Shown: positions 1-10,037, counted from the stretch's first letter. The stretch: 64,000 nucleotides of DNA from Sinorhizobium kostiense (GCF_017874595.1 NZ_JAGILA010000010.1:62001-126000), one strand, 5' to 3'. Translations and numbers: made by a program. The notes: a model not told the origin generated them from the letters alone.

Positions 1-149
1 CGCATGCCTTCGACTTTCTCGATGGTGTTTTCCAGATAGAAGAGCGGAGCGATCTCCACGATACCGCCGATCGAGACGACGAGCAGCGAACCGACAAGGA
101 GCAGCGTGGCGTTGCGTTCGAGTAGTGCGTGTTTATCGAGAATGGACAT
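1..149 (-). CDS. fixO: cbb3 cytochrome oxidase subunit II, FixO/CcoO (N-terminal part)
   Basis: This is the first 49 codons of FixO, the membrane-anchored monohaem cytochrome c subunit of the high-affinity cbb3 oxidase that supports bacteroid respiration at very low oxygen. The ATG at 149 opens with [14 protein letters not shown] hydrophobic segment ([18 protein letters not shown]) follows at about residues 16-33, as expected for the single N-terminal anchor, and then the FYLENTIE stretch typical of CcoO. The haem c motif lies beyond the window edge. It begins 11 bases after the fixN stop and is clearly in the same operon (fixNOQP). Confidence 0.93.
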   Translation of the reverse strand, partial: MSILDKHALLERNATLLLVGSLLVVSIGGIVEIAPLFYLENTIEKVEGM

Positions 150-160
150 GATCTGGCCTC

Positions 161-1777
161 CTATTCCGCGGCTGACAGCGATTCAGCATCGAAGGCTGCC
201 GCTTCCTTGCGCACGCGCCCTAGGATGGTCATTGTCACGTTGAAGGCCATGATGAGTGCGCCGGCCAGGAATAGGCCGCCGCCCGCGGCACGCATCACGT
301 AGTACGGGAACATCGCCGCCACCGACTCCGCGAAGGAGTAGACGAGGAATCCCTGGTCGTCGTATTCGCGCCACATCAGGCCCTGCTGGATGCCGGCGAC
401 CCACATGGCTGCGGCATAAACGACGATCCCGAGGGTCGCGAGCCAGAAGTGCCAGTTGACCAGCTGCAAGCTGTATAGCCGCTCGCGGTCCCAGAGTTTG
501 GGCACCAGAAAGTAGATGGCGCCGAAGGTGATGAGGCCGTTCCAGCCGAGCGCGCCGGAATGGACGTGACCGATCGTCCAGTCGGTGTAGTGGCTGAGCG
601 AATTGACCGCCTTGATGGACATCATCGGGCCCTCGAAGGTCGCCATGCCGTAGAAGGCGACGGCCATGACCATCATGCGGACGACCGGGTCCGTGCGGAC
701 CTTGTCCCAGGCGCCCGACAGCGTCATCAAGCCGTTGATCATGCCGCCCCAGGAGGGCATCCAGAGCATGACGGAGAAGATCATGCCGAGCGTCTGCGCC
801 CAATCGGGCAGCGCCGTGTAGTGCAGGTGGTGAGGACCCGCCCAGATATACATGAAGATCAGCGCCCAGAAGTGGATGATCGACAGGCGGTAGGAATAGA
901 CGGGGCGGTTCACCTGCTTGGGGATGAAGTAGTACATCATCGCCAGGAAGCCGGCGGTGAGGAAGAAGCCGACGGCGTTGTGCCCGTACCACCATTGTGT
1001 CAGCGCGTCCTGCACCCCTGAGAAAGCCGAATAGCTCTTGGAGCCTAGAAACGACACCGGCACCGCCAAGTTGTTGACGATGTGCAGCATCGCGATGGTG
1101 ACGATGAAGGCGACATAGAACCAGTTGGCCACATAGATGTGCGGCTCCTTGCGCTTCAGGATCGTCCCGAGGAACGTCAATAGATAGGCGACCCATACGA
1201 TCGTCAGCCAAAGGTCGATGTACCACTCCGGTTCCGCGTATTCACGCGCCTGCGTAATGCCGAGCAGGTAGCCGGTCGCTGCAAGGACGATGAAGAGCTG
1301 ATAGCCCCAGAAAACGAACCAGCCGAGATCGCCGCCGAAAAGACGTGCGCGGCTCGTGCGCTGAACGACATAGAAGGAAGTGGCAATCAGTGCGTTGCCG
1401 CCGAATGCAAAGATGACGGCGGATGTGTGGAGTGGACGCATGCGGCCGAAGTTGAACCAGGGCTCCACATTAAGGTCGGGAAAGGCGAGTTGCAGGGCGA
1501 CGACGACGCCGACGAGAAAGCCGACCACGCCCCAGAACACAGTCGCGATGACGCCGTATTTCACGACCTCGTCGAAATATTCGGTCTGACGGCTCGGATG
1601 ACCCGCGACAGCCGGACGGAAATCAACGCGGCGCATGAGCATCAAGGTGCCGGTGAGCAGAACGAAGAACAGCACCCACATATGCGCGCCGAACAGGCGG
1701 TCCTGGGCAAAGCCGGCTCCGGCCAGCGCCAGGAAGGCGCCGATCGCGAGCACGACGATCTCGACTGTATGTTTCAT
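161..1777 (-). CDS. fixN: cbb3 cytochrome c oxidase subunit I, FixN/CcoN
   Basis: This is the catalytic haem-copper subunit (538 aa) of the cbb3 terminal oxidase. It reduces oxygen to water in the inner membrane with very high affinity, letting bacteroids respire inside the nodule. About twelve to fourteen hydrophobic segments are visible. Conserved histidine motifs of the family are present: MRPLHTSA near residue 115 (low-spin haem), [18 protein letters not shown] (copper ligands) and [17 protein letters not shown] (haem ligands). Full length for CcoN. The ATG at 1777 lies about 100 bases downstream of a perfect FixK/FNR box at 1878-1891, consistent with FixK activation. fixO follows directly. 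Confidence 0.97.
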   Translation of the reverse strand: MKHTVEIVVLAIGAFLALAGAGFAQDRLFGAHMWVLFFVLLTGTLMLMRRVDFRPAVAGHPSRQTEYFDEVVKYGVIATVFWGVVGFLVGVVVALQLAFPDLNVEPWFNFGRMRPLHTSAVIFAFGGNALIATSFYVVQRTSRARLFGGDLGWFVFWGYQLFIVLAATGYLLGITQAREYAEPEWYIDLWLTIVWVAYLLTFLGTILKRKEPHIYVANWFYVAFIVTIAMLHIVNNLAVPVSFLGSKSYSAFSGVQDALTQWWYGHNAVGFFLTAGFLAMMYYFIPKQVNRPVYSYRLSIIHFWALIFMYIWAGPHHLHYTALPDWAQTLGMIFSVMLWMPSWGGMINGLMTLSGAWDKVRTDPVVRMMVMAVAFYGMATFEGPMMSIKAVNSLSHYTDWTIGHVHSGALGWNGLITFGAIYFLVPKLWDRERLYSLQLVNWHFWLATLGIVVYAAAMWVAGIQQGLMWREYDDQGFLVYSFAESVAAMFPYYVMRAAGGGLFLAGALIMAFNVTMTILGRVRKEAAAFDAESLSAAE

Positions 1778-1877
1778 GGCTAGGCCTCACTCTTCTCTGA
1801 TCGCTGACTGGCACACGCCTTCGCACGTATGCCACGGAGGTCTCCCCGAGAATTGTCAGAGTCGAGTGCGGGGCACT

Positions 1878-1891
1878 TTGATTCAAATCAA
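1878..1891 (-). promoter_or_regulatory. FixK/FNR box upstream of fixN
   Basis: TTGATTCAAATCAA is a perfect match to the TTGAT-N4-ATCAA binding site of FixK and FNR-type regulators. It sits about 100 bases upstream of the fixN ATG, a normal place for an activator site. The FixK encoded at 2642-3271 is the obvious regulator. Confidence 0.9.
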
Positions 1892-2641
1892 GTGCTCGCC
1901 ATGCATATCTCGGGAGCTGACAACGTAGGCGGGCAGCAAGGCGTCAAGGCATGATGGCGGCAACCTCACCTTTTACCTGGTCACAGCGCGGTTACGGGAA
2001 TTCAGGCATCAAGAAGTTGCGAAGACGCGTGGCAGCGTCAGCTGGCCACCATTCGTCTGCCCCTGCAAGCTCCCAGCCGATGACATGGTGCAATCCCGGG
2101 GGGCGGAGAGCATTGTAAGTTTTCGTTGGGATTGCCTGAACCCGGGCTTCTTGGGCGGAGACTAAACTCACCCTCGGCGGCTGCCCGGCCCGTCATCTCG
2201 TCTATCTCGCCGCAGAAGAAGGTGCGCAGACGCTCCTGAGATCTCTGGCGGTACAGTGGCCCCCCTGGTTCCCACCAGTTGGGTTCAAGCAGGACCAGGC
2301 GTGAATGCGTTCTTGGTGACGGCCGTCCGCCGCGGGCAGTTAGCGACATCGTCGGGTCGCAACCACGCTCTTCCATTGGCGATTGCCGGCAAATTCCTCG
2401 ATCTGGAGCGACATCTTGGGGTTGCTGCGCATCCAATCGATCTTTTAGCTGGGCGTGGAAAAACAGGAAGCGCTATTGCCGAGTGCGCAGTAGGTGATTG
2501 GCACAATTTAGAGGCTGGCCCTCCCTGCTAACCGCGCGAGATCGCCGGCAGCGACTTCCCCTTGGCATTCCTCTCGAGACTTCCCCTCACCTCCTGCCGT
2601 TAACAGAGAACCAGAGGGGCCTGCTGCGCGGCCCGGCCAGC
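1892..2641. other. Intergenic region between fixK and fixN
   Basis: No gene is supported here. The open frames are short, lack ribosome-binding sites and do not resemble a known family. In S. meliloti a fixM gene lies at this position; I cannot recognise one, so if it was ever present it is lost or decayed beyond my reading. Confidence 0.5.
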
Positions 2642-3271
2642 TCAGTTACAAAGCGCGCGGAGTGCGTCGGGCTTCACGATATCGATCGTCCTTGCGTCCC
2701 TGAGCGCGATGACGCTGCGACCCTTCAGTTTGGTCACCACGCGCGACACGGTTTCCGTCGTGAGGCCGAGATAGTCGGCAATATCCTGCCGCGACATGGG
2801 CAAGCGCAGCCGCCTGCCTCCTCCCTGTCGTTCGCAAAGATCGATCAGGAAAGCGGCAACCCGCTCCACGGCACATTGCCTGCCGATCACCAGAAGATGC
2901 TGCTGAGCCCGCGCCATCCCGGTCAGGGCCAGGGCGAGAAGCTCCCGCGACCGCTCCTGCATATGCCGGCGCCCGAAGACGGCCAGTTTCGTTTCCGTGA
3001 TGGCTTCGGCAAAGAAAGAATGGTTGGACCCTGCTTCGAAACCGAACATTTCCCCCGGCAGATGAAAGGACACGACCTGTCGCCGTCCGTCCGGGAGCAG
3101 GCGGTAGACACTCACAGCTCCAGTCGAAACCTGATAGCACTTGTCGATCAAATCGCCCTCGGCATAAATCTCGCGACCAGCATTGTAGGGGGCGACAAGA
3201 TACGGCCCAGAAATTTGGGTCCGTTCTACGTGATCAGCCTGTTGGAAGGAGGTTTGTGCAGCGGCGTACAT
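2642..3271 (-). CDS. fixK: Crp/FNR-family transcriptional activator FixK
   Basis: FixK (209 aa) is the relay regulator below FixLJ and activates fixNOQP and related genes by binding TTGAT-N4-ATCAA boxes. An N-terminal cyclic-nucleotide-binding-type beta barrel (about residues 25-130) is followed by a long dimerisation helix and a C-terminal helix-turn-helix (about 159-185, MSRQDIADYLGLTTETVSRV). The recognition helix has the E..SR pattern of TTGAT-binding members. The N-terminal cysteines that hold the FNR iron-sulphur cluster are absent, so it should not sense oxygen itself. A FixJ-like site lies about 70-85 bases upstream. Two target-type boxes occur in this window, before fixN and azu. Confidence 0.96.
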   Translation of the reverse strand: MYAAAQTSFQQADHVERTQISGPYLVAPYNAGREIYAEGDLIDKCYQVSTGAVSVYRLLPDGRRQVVSFHLPGEMFGFEAGSNHSFFAEAITETKLAVFGRRHMQERSRELLALALTGMARAQQHLLVIGRQCAVERVAAFLIDLCERQGGGRRLRLPMSRQDIADYLGLTTETVSRVVTKLKGRSVIALRDARTIDIVKPDALRALCN

Positions 3272-3340
3272 GTCTTATCCCCTGTTCGGTTGGGGGTAAA
3301 TTGGCAATTCACGTCGATGCGAGAAATTCGGTTAAATCAC

Positions 3341-3358
3341 TAAGGGAAACTACTTAGC
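3341..3358 (-). promoter_or_regulatory. Probable FixJ-binding site in the fixK promoter
   Basis: Read on the minus strand this is GCTAAGTAGTTTCCCTTA. It resembles the GTAMGTAG-type element reported for phospho-FixJ targets and is placed about 70-85 bases before the fixK ATG, where FixJ acts in S. meliloti. The TAG stop of fixT lies inside it, so the regulatory site overlaps the end of the upstream gene. Assignment rests on similarity and position. Confidence 0.6.
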
Positions 3359-3694
3359 CGCTTCAATCAGCTTGTTAATCGCGCCGAGCAGGTCGGGACC
3401 GGTGAACGGCTTCGTCAATACTGTGTTGTCGACGTACGCCTGGAGCGCCGACAAGCCGTCGGCCAGCAGGATGGCTCTTGCTCCAAGACTCTTGAGGAAT
3501 TGCTCGGCGGCTTGCGGCTCCGATCTTAGTATCTCATCATCGAGGATCGTGCACAGAGCGCCACGGGAAGATTCTTCGGCCTTCTTGACGGTGTCGTAGG
3601 ACACGGTCGAGTATCCTTCGACTTCCAGCGCGAACGCAACGGACCGCCGGAGGCCTTGATCCGCTGCAACGACGACTATGCTTCTTTCAGCCAA
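3350..3694 (-). CDS. fixT: FixT-like single-domain receiver protein (anti-FixL)
   Basis: This is a 114-residue stand-alone receiver-like protein. In S. meliloti and Caulobacter, FixT proteins of this size inhibit the sensor kinase FixL and so form a negative feedback loop. The receiver fold is visible: beta-1 SIVVVAADQG with an acidic residue, an acidic pair D52-D53 at the phosphoacceptor position, and a TKPF motif near residue 95 matching the conserved lysine of beta-5. There is no output domain. It lies between fixJ and fixK, as fixT does in S. meliloti. A half-degenerate FixK box precedes it, which fits the known need for FixK in fixT expression. A divergent orphan receiver is the alternative. 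Confidence 0.75.
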   Translation of the reverse strand: MAERSIVVVAADQGLRRSVAFALEVEGYSTVSYDTVKKAEESSRGALCTILDDEILRSEPQAAEQFLKSLGARAILLADGLSALQAYVDNTVLTKPFTGPDLLGAINKLIEAAK

Positions 3695-3758
3695 CAGTTT
3701 GGATCCCGCTCATCTGGCGCGCGTCTGCCCGCCGTGAGCCGGCATTAGACCGCTTGCG

Positions 3759-3785
3759 GCAATGCGACGCATTGCGCGAGATCAA
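3759..3785 (-). promoter_or_regulatory. Palindrome and half-conserved FixK box upstream of fixT
   Basis: Between fixJ and fixT there is a 17-base perfect inverted repeat (3759-3775, GCAATGCG-A-CGCATTGC). It overlaps TTGAT-CTCG-CGCAA (3772-3785, minus strand), which keeps one perfect FixK half-site and a poor second half. It could be a weak FixK site, a weak terminator after fixJ, or both. Confidence 0.35.
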
Positions 3786-3795
3786 TTCGGCAAAA

Positions 3796-4410
3796 TCAGG
3801 AGGGACCGAAACCTGAGGCGAGTGCCATTCGAACGAGATGGGGAAGGCTCTTTGCCCTCATCTTGGCCATCACATTGGCGCGGTGCACTTCGACGGTGCG
3901 CGGGCTGATGTCCAGGTCGTATGCGATCGACTTGTTGGGAAGGCCGGCCACGACGGCCGAGAGCACCTGGCGTTCTCTGTCGCTCAGCGTCTCGAGCCTT
4001 GCCTGAATCTCATTGACCTCGTCGGCATCGGCATCCGGAACGACCAGATGTTCCGATGCCCTCTCGATCGCCTCGATGATCACGGTGTCATCGAAGGGCT
4101 TCTCGATGAAATCCAACGCCCCCGCCTTCATGGCCTCCACCGCCATCGGCACGTCGCCGTGTCCAGTTATCACGATCGACGGTATCTTGATCTTCCGATC
4201 GCCGAGATTGCGCAGAAGGTCTACTCCGGACATGTCCGGCATTCTCAGATCCGTCACCAGAACCCCGTTTCTGACGTCCGGCGCGAAGGCGAGGAAGGCT
4301 TCGGCCGATTGATGCATTTTAACCGCGAACCCATTCATCGTCAGCATGAAGGCCAGCGACTTCCTGACCGCCTCTTCATCGTCAACAATGTGAACAGTGT
4401 AACCAGTCAT
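3796..4410 (-). CDS. fixJ: Two-component response regulator FixJ
   Basis: FixJ (204 aa) is the transcriptional activator phosphorylated by FixL at low oxygen; it turns on fixK and nifA. The N-terminal receiver carries the acidic pair D10-D11, phosphoacceptor D54 in [11 protein letters not shown], the conserved Thr in ITGHGD and Lys in EKPFDD. The C-terminal LuxR/FixJ-type helix-turn-helix (about residues 140-195) contains [19 protein letters not shown] and [14 protein letters not shown]54 matches S. meliloti numbering. The start overlaps the fixL stop by four bases (ATGA), so the pair is translationally coupled. Confidence 0.97.
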   Translation of the reverse strand: MTGYTVHIVDDEEAVRKSLAFMLTMNGFAVKMHQSAEAFLAFAPDVRNGVLVTDLRMPDMSGVDLLRNLGDRKIKIPSIVITGHGDVPMAVEAMKAGALDFIEKPFDDTVIIEAIERASEHLVVPDADADEVNEIQARLETLSDRERQVLSAVVAGLPNKSIAYDLDISPRTVEVHRANVMAKMRAKSLPHLVRMALASGFGPS

Positions 4411-5921
4411 GGGCTATCGATCCGTTCATCTACATAGGCCGGAAGCGTGAACCGGAAGGTAGCTCCCCCGGCGGCATTGTTCGATACGGCCATCTCACCG
4501 CCATGCGCTTCGACGATACGCTTCGAAATGGAAAGCCCGATACCCATTCCGCTTGCCTTGGTAGTGACGAATGGCTTGAAGAGCTGACCGGCGATCTCCT
4601 CGGGAATTCCTCCGCCCGTGTCCTCAATGACAACGGCTACCTCGCCCGGATCGGCCGGCATCGTGCGGATCGTCAGCTCTCGGCGGTCGACGTGACGCAT
4701 CGCCTCGATCGCGTTGCGCATCAGGTTGATGAGCACCTGCTGGACCTGGATCCGGTCGACCATCACCATTTCGGCGCCGGGCAGATATTCGAACACGGTC
4801 CGGACCCCCTGCTCGCGGGAGCCGACCAGGGCCAGCGCGGCGGCCTCCTCCACCAGCTTGCGAATGTCTTCCGGCGCCTTTTCCGTCTCGCCCTTCGTCA
4901 CGAACTCCCTGAGATGTTTGATGATCTGGCCGGCTCGCAGCGACTGGCTCGCCACCTCTTCCAGCGCCTCGCGCATTCGCGTCGCGACGGCATCGTCCAT
5001 GTCACGCAACAGCCTCGTACAGCCATGCGAATAGTTGGCGATCGCCGACAATGGCTGGTTCAGTTCGTGGGCAAGCGTCGAGGCCATTTCGCCCATCTCG
5101 TTGAGCCGGGCAAGGCGCGCTAGTTCAGCCTGGATCTGCTCAAGCCTCGCGGCGGACTCTTCCCGCTCCGTCAGGTCTCTGATGAAGCCTGTGAAGAACC
5201 TCTCACCGCCGGACTGCATCTCCGCCACGGCGAGTTTCATTGGAAACGTCGATCCATCCTTCCGTTGCCCGGAGACGACCCGGTCGATGCCGATGATCCG
5301 CTTTTCGCCAGTCCTCAGGTAACGCTGCATGTATCCGTCGTGTTCGTGGCGATAGGGTTGCGGCATCAATATGCGCAGGTTCTGACCAATGACTTCCTCC
5401 TCCGCATATCCAAACTGCCGCACGGCCGCGGCGTTGAAGGAGACGATCGTGCCATCGCTGGCACTGACCACCGTGGCGTCCGGCACTGTATCCAATATGG
5501 ATCTCAGATGCGCATCACGGGCCTTTACGACGTCCTCCGTGCTGTCCAGCGCCCGCCTCACTGCCGCAAGCAGCTCCGCTAATGCGATGATCAGAAGCGT
5601 CGCAACAGCGAAGAAGGCCAACTCGACCGCGCTCATACCGGGGGCGTTCTCAAACTGCCGAAGAGTGATTGCTGCGGCAAGCGACAGCCCGGCTGCGAAG
5701 GTGACCGGCCCCGGCCCACCTCCTATGGCGACGAGGAGAATCGGCGGCGTGAAGGATAGGAGCATGGCGGTCCCACCGAAGAACTCCCACGACGCCACTC
5801 TCAACGCAACAACACTCAACACCGCCGCAGTCGCGAGAATGTAGGCAGAGGTGCGATCGCGTTGCCATCTGATGAGCGACCGCCCCAGCCGCGTCCCTTC
5901 GACGATGCCCTTTGATTGCAT
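4407..5921 (-). CDS. fixL: Oxygen-sensing haem histidine kinase FixL
   Basis: FixL (504 aa) is the membrane oxygen sensor. Oxygen bound to its PAS haem blocks autophosphorylation; loss of oxygen allows phosphotransfer to FixJ. Four N-terminal membrane segments (about residues 25-120) are followed by a haem PAS domain (about 135-250) with the proximal histidine H194 in RHEHDGYMQ. Phosphoacceptor H285 lies in [13 protein letters not shown], and an HATPase domain shows N-box [10 protein letters not shown]1 EDTGGGIP and G2 GMGIGLSI. H194 and H285 match the published S. meliloti positions exactly, supporting the ATG at 5921. It is first in a fixLJ(TK) cluster. Confidence 0.97.
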   Translation of the reverse strand: MQSKGIVEGTRLGRSLIRWQRDRTSAYILATAAVLSVVALRVASWEFFGGTAMLLSFTPPILLVAIGGGPGPVTFAAGLSLAAAITLRQFENAPGMSAVELAFFAVATLLIIALAELLAAVRRALDSTEDVVKARDAHLRSILDTVPDATVVSASDGTIVSFNAAAVRQFGYAEEEVIGQNLRILMPQPYRHEHDGYMQRYLRTGEKRIIGIDRVVSGQRKDGSTFPMKLAVAEMQSGGERFFTGFIRDLTEREESAARLEQIQAELARLARLNEMGEMASTLAHELNQPLSAIANYSHGCTRLLRDMDDAVATRMREALEEVASQSLRAGQIIKHLREFVTKGETEKAPEDIRKLVEEAAALALVGSREQGVRTVFEYLPGAEMVMVDRIQVQQVLINLMRNAIEAMRHVDRRELTIRTMPADPGEVAVVIEDTGGGIPEEIAGQLFKPFVTTKASGMGIGLSISKRIVEAHGGEMAVSNNAAGGATFRFTLPAYVDERIDSP

Positions 5922-6418
5922 TCCCTAATCCACTGCAGGAAACGAATAGCCGTCGTGCGCCAATCGCAAATTGTCGCTCCCTCTATAACCCAGGTTGGTG
6001 CCGGTCAGCCATCCGGCCAGACTGGAACAAATCGTCCCATGATCTCGTGGCCCCCGACGGCGTGATCTGAGGACTGCATCGAGGACGATCCCCTCCTCGA
6101 TGCCTCTCGAAGAGGCGCTCGGGACAGAGTCTTCCCACTAGAGAAGCTGCACCCGGCCGGTGGAGAAGTCGTGCGTGGGGGGCGCAGGAGAAATGGATAT
6201 GGTCTGCCTATTCCGCACTCTATGCGCAAGGAGACGGACGGTCGAGGATGAGCTGGCAGGTCCGGACGAGAGCAAGCCCTAGACAACAACGCTCCCTCCG
6301 GCAAGATCGGCCACGTGCCGAATGCGCTTCTTTAAAAATCCAGCGCAGCTCGAACACCAAAAGCGAGACGCCAAGCAAACCAGCGGGACCGACCCGTCAT
6401 CTGCCAAATTCCCAATTA
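5922..6418. other. Intergenic region between azu and fixL
   Basis: No gene is supported. Open frames are short, poorly composed and without ribosome-binding sites. The region must hold the fixL promoter, but I see no recognisable FixK, FixJ or sigma54 element. Confidence 0.5.
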
Positions 6419-6862
6419 TTACTGGATGGCAGCCGCGATTGCGGCATGAAGGCGCTCCACTGCCTTTTTCGGCAGCTTGCCGGCCTTCACCTTTTCGACA
6501 TTGCCAGGTGCATCGCCCACAATCACAACGCCGACCATGCCCATGCCGACATGCGGCGCGCATTTGACGGCGTAAAGGCCGGGGACATCGAACGTGACCT
6601 TATAAGTCTCGTTCGGCTTGCTTTTGAAAGGGCTGGCGCCGTCGGGGATCATGCCCTTGATCGTCTCGACGTTATGCCCCTTGTCATTTGGGATAAAGGT
6701 AACGCTGTCGCCGGGCTTCACCTTGACGAATGCCGGCTCAAACACCATCGGGCCCTCGGTGCCCTTGTTGAGCATGTGAACCTCGAACTCGGCTGCGTTT
6801 GCGGTGCTGGCAAAAACGGCAAGGATGGCGGCAGCGACAGCGGCTTTCGCAAATGTGCGCAC
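6419..6862 (-). CDS. azu: Pseudoazurin, periplasmic blue copper protein
   Basis: This 147-residue secreted cupredoxin is a small periplasmic electron carrier, usually a donor to nitrite or nitrous oxide reductase or an alternative carrier to cytochrome c. A signal peptide (about residues 1-23, cleavage after STANA) precedes the mature protein. The type-1 copper ligands are visible: His in [10 protein letters not shown], and Cys, His and Met in [15 protein letters not shown]. The C-terminal lysine-rich helix is typical of pseudoazurins. A perfect FixK box lies 75 bases upstream, so it should be switched on by low oxygen together with fixNOQP. No denitrification gene is present in the window. 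Confidence 0.94.
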   Translation of the reverse strand: MRTFAKAAVAAAILAVFASTANAAEFEVHMLNKGTEGPMVFEPAFVKVKPGDSVTFIPNDKGHNVETIKGMIPDGASPFKSKPNETYKVTFDVPGLYAVKCAPHVGMGMVGVVIVGDAPGNVEKVKAGKLPKKAVERLHAAIAAAIQ

Positions 6863-6936
6863 GGAAATTCTCCTTTGGTTTCAGAGCCGGCTTGGCTCGC
6901 GATGCAAGGAGGTACAGGAGAGACGACGCGGTCACT

Positions 6937-6950
6937 TTGATCCTTATCAA
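6937..6950 (-). promoter_or_regulatory. FixK/FNR box upstream of pseudoazurin
   Basis: TTGATCCTTATCAA matches the FixK/FNR consensus TTGAT-N4-ATCAA perfectly. It is centred about 80 bases before the azu ATG and places azu in the FixK regulon with fixN. Confidence 0.88.
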
Positions 6951-7451
6951 ACAATCGGGTGAAGCCGCGTTTTAGAATGCGGTATTGGAGAATGGTCGTC
7001 CCCACCTAGCCCAACTGTCATCGAACTAACTCGCGCAGATCGCAGACGTGAGATTTTGTCACAGCCCCTCAGCTCCAGCGCGTCGATCCGGCAATACTCG
7101 TCGCTAGCCACCGTGAAGAGTACGGCGGCGGCTCGCCCGCGACGAAACGGGAGCAGCCTTTCTGCGTGTCTTTGACATTGCTCAATGAGTGGCGGCCGAT
7201 GTCTCTCCAGGATGGCAGCCGAACGGTGCCTTCAGCATCACACTAGCCGGCGCGCTTTCCCCTTGTCTTTGCGCTATGTCAATCGGTCCGGTATTTGTCG
7301 CAAATCCAGGCGCTTGTGCGGAAATCGAAGTGCGATTTCTGCGTTGCGCTAGTGCGGACATTCCAATACAGCCGCAACCGTCTCATACTCCTGCAGACAA
7401 GAAATCCAAAAGAAAAAAAAGTTGCAGTGCGGGGGTGGCTTGCCTATGGCC
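6951..7451. other. Intergenic region upstream of azu
   Basis: No supported gene. It contains an A-rich tract (about 7407-7421) just beyond the flavin reductase stop, which on the minus strand reads as a T-run. No clear stem precedes it, so I do not call a terminator. Confidence 0.4.
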
Positions 7452-8087
7452 CTACTCGGCAAATGCAAAATACCGGCCGCCACGATAAACCAATGAACCT
7501 CCGTTCCCGATGCAAATGCCGACGACGCGGCCGAGCACAATCACATGGCTGTGCCTTTCTATAGCCTCCTCAAGCTCGCAGTCGATGGCCGCCGCCGCAT
7601 CCTGAAGGACGGGCGCGCCGCTGATGAGTTGAGTCCACTTGGCACCGCGGTAACGTTCCGCGCCCGTCAGTCCGCCTTGGCCGGCGAATTGGCCCGCGAG
7701 TAACTCGTGGGCATCGCCCAGGATGTTCACGCAAAAATGGCCGAATCGTGCAACGGCAGGCCACGTTGAGGAGGAACGATTGAGAGAAACGAGCATGCAC
7801 GGAGGCTCGATAGAGAGGGCCGTCGCCGAAGTAACGGTTGCTCCGGTACGTTCCTCGCCCTGCCCTGTGGTGATGACGCTGACGCCACCGCTCATTCTGC
7901 GCAAAGCACATTTCAGGCCGTCCGCGTTCACCGGAAGGTCTGCGCCATCGCTGTTCATTACGTCTGTGTGCACGTAAGGCTGGTCCGGCATCCGATCGCT
8001 CCGTTCGTTTAGGAACTTCCCCATACTGGCATCATCCAACAGTTTAAGCAGCACAGGCGCGTTCGCACTTATCGCCGGCTGCCCCAT
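7452..8087 (-). CDS. Flavin reductase-like (HpaC/FlaRed family) protein
   Basis: This protein of about 211 aa belongs to the FMN-binding split-barrel flavin reductases that make free FMNH2 or FADH2 for partner monooxygenases. The family core runs from ALRRMSGGVSVITTG through GATVTSATALSIEPPCMLVSLNRSSS, FCVNILGDAHELLAGQFAG, and a C-terminal CELEEAIERHSHVIVLGRV segment. I took the ATG at 8087 (MGQPAISANAP), which leaves a short N-terminal extension; an upstream ATG at 8252 gives an unlikely cysteine- and arginine-rich leader, and a later one starts at MNSDGADLPV. It stands alone. A luciferase-like monooxygenase in the window (37.8 kb) would need such a partner, but that pairing is a guess. Confidence 0.85.
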   Translation of the reverse strand: MGQPAISANAPVLLKLLDDASMGKFLNERSDRMPDQPYVHTDVMNSDGADLPVNADGLKCALRRMSGGVSVITTGQGEERTGATVTSATALSIEPPCMLVSLNRSSSTWPAVARFGHFCVNILGDAHELLAGQFAGQGGLTGAERYRGAKWTQLISGAPVLQDAAAAIDCELEEAIERHSHVIVLGRVVGICIGNGGSLVYRGGRYFAFAE

Positions 8088-8724
8088 GTCTTCGTCGAGC
8101 CGCCTCATCAACCAGCTGAACGAAACAGCCGCACACGAAAGCTGCTGTTGGCGTTTATGCAGCATTCGGCGACATTCGAGAAATCGGTTGTTTGTATGGC
8201 AACCATCGGCGCTGTGGATGCACCAAGCTCTGCGCCAGGTTGTCGTAACCATAGCAGGTCTTGATGCTCCATCGCCAAGAGGGCCTTTGTGAAACCGCGT
8301 TTGGATCTTGTGCGAGATCGCGAGACCGGCTGCGGCCCTTGCAATTGCATAACAGCGTCGGCGTGCCGAACCCCGGCTCGTGCCGCTTCGACTTTAAGTC
8401 CCTAGGGTGTTGGCGTGACTGGCTATGAGTCCCGGTCTGCGTGGGCTGGCGGCGGCAATGTATGGGGTACTCTTTCAGGGGAAAGCGCAGCGAGTCTGTT
8501 GCATCAGTTCTAAGGTGTGCTTCAGTCGCCTCATCAGATTCATTAGCAGTCCACCGTCGATTAATAGCACCAGTCTCAGTATGATCTGACACCTCAAGCA
8601 CACGGAAGCGCGCCCCGTTGAAGAACGCGCGAGAGTTTCAGATGGACTGGCCGATTAATTTCCTAGCTGCGGCGGTGCCGGTCTGACGTTAGAGAGCACC
8701 TTGCCTCCACACCGAGGAGGGCGA
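8088..8724. other. Intergenic region, no gene recognised
   Basis: Between the XRE regulator and the flavin reductase. Open frames here read as arginine-rich non-coding translations, and I see no box or repeat. Confidence 0.4.
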
Positions 8725-9246
8725 TTATACATCACCACTCGTGCTCGCCAGAGACTTTAGCAGCATTACGATTCGGCAGCGTACATCATGGTCGCCCACG
8801 CGTGAAAAGGCTCTAATGAGATCGATCCCTTCCTCACTTGCAGCGAATTCAATCACTTCGGGCGGGATATTAACCTGGATCTCGGCGGACTGCCCGACCA
8901 ATTGGACTTCGTCAGGATTACCTTCAAAGAAGTAGGAAGGCTGCACTTTCAGAGCCTTCGAAATCTGCTGGAGCCGGCTAGCTCCGACGCGGTTCACGCC
9001 CTTTTCATATTTTTGGACCTGTTGAAACGTCACCCCGATGGCTTCGCCGAGAGTCGCCTGCGACATGTTCTGCCATACACGCCGCTGGCGAATTCGCCGG
9101 CCGACATGGGCATCCACAGAGTTTGGCTTACCTCTATTTCTTTCAGAGTTAACACTCAACACAATCGTCTCCTCAGTCCGTAATCTTAATTGCTCTTCGG
9201 GAGCCATGATATGAGTCCCACATCTGTCGACACACTCCTTTGACAT
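8725..9246 (-). CDS. XRE-family transcriptional regulator (PraR-like)
   Basis: This 173-residue DNA-binding protein has a Cro/C1-type helix-turn-helix at about residues 48-105 (VGRRIRQRRVWQNMSQATLGEAIGV, then TFQQVQKYEKGVNRVGASRL). The C-terminal part includes YFFEGNP and ends with a helical region, SEEGIDLIRAFSRVGDHDVRCRIVMLLKSL. The layout matches the PraR group of rhizobial regulators, which modulate surface attachment, quorum sensing and nodulation competitiveness, and resembles y4wC of NGR234 from memory. The N-terminal 45 residues are longer than in PraR, so translation may begin at the methionine in IMAPEEQL. It has no operon partner. Confidence 0.85.
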   Translation of the reverse strand: MSKECVDRCGTHIMAPEEQLRLRTEETIVLSVNSERNRGKPNSVDAHVGRRIRQRRVWQNMSQATLGEAIGVTFQQVQKYEKGVNRVGASRLQQISKALKVQPSYFFEGNPDEVQLVGQSAEIQVNIPPEVIEFAASEEGIDLIRAFSRVGDHDVRCRIVMLLKSLASTSGDV

Positions 9247-10001
9247 AGCTCAACTGAAAGTCAGCAACTCAATTGAGGCATCTGTGCGTCCGCGACGGCT
9301 ACCCTAAGCACATTTGTATGACGCCTCAACCGGGCACGCCTTAGCAGGTTAGTTCCGTGAGAAACTCGTAGACCACTGCTGTAGGGTCAAATAGTGTCTT
9401 TGGCAAACCAGCGTCGCAGGAGCGGCCGCGCTCGATTGCATCAAGCCGGTTGCGCCGGTACACTTGAGGCCCAGGCCCGTACCGCCGTTCCACAGGCAAT
9501 GGGAAGAGCGTGAACGAACCCCTCCCGTGCGTGCGTGCATAGTCGCGTTATGCCAGAGAGAAATCAGTATCCCTCCGGTGGTGAGCACTGCTGAGATAGC
9601 GGCAAGTGCTGGAGACGACAAACCCGTTGCTGAGTGAGCGGCTTGATGTCCACACGGCACTATGGCTAACGCGGGAAAGGTGGTGCGGACGCTGGCGCGG
9701 AGTGTGGACCGAGGTCGGCACCTGTAAACGATCCGGGCGAATCAGGGTACCGATTGTCCCTCGGTGTCGGCTGTAAGGATGGCGCTGGTCGCAGCACGGC
9801 ACGGAACAGACGTTCGAGATAACCCGCTTGCCGGCAGCTGTCTGGGAATGTGAAGTGAACGAATCAGCGTCTCAAAAGGACGGTAGAGCAAATCTAGGAC
9901 CGACATGGCGGTGTGCTCGCTGCTTTTCACCGTTAACGTGGCGACCCTTAATCCAAGGGCTGGATAAGCTGGCGGTCCCGGCCGGGGCGGTGGAAAAGGT
10001 C
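9247..10001. other. Intergenic region, no gene recognised
   Basis: About 750 bases between the M16 peptidase pair and the XRE regulator. The frames look like degraded sequence, with frequent stops and no ribosome-binding site. I could not identify an insertion element in it. Confidence 0.4.
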
Positions 10002-10025
10002 GGCCCGGCCGCTACCAGCCGGGCC
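10002..10025 (-). terminator. Hairpin downstream of the M16 peptidase pair
   Basis: An 8-base stem (GGCCCGGC/GCCGGGCC) with an 8-base loop begins 13 bases after the stop of the second M16 gene. On the minus strand it is followed shortly by a TTTT run. Position and stem fit a terminator, though the T-tract is weak. Confidence 0.55.
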
Positions 10026-10037
10026 TCCTCTGGAAGG

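Noticed and set aside
2498..3343. 281-codon plus-strand frame opposite fixK
   Set aside because: Antisense to fixK, and no ribosome-binding site or family resemblance.
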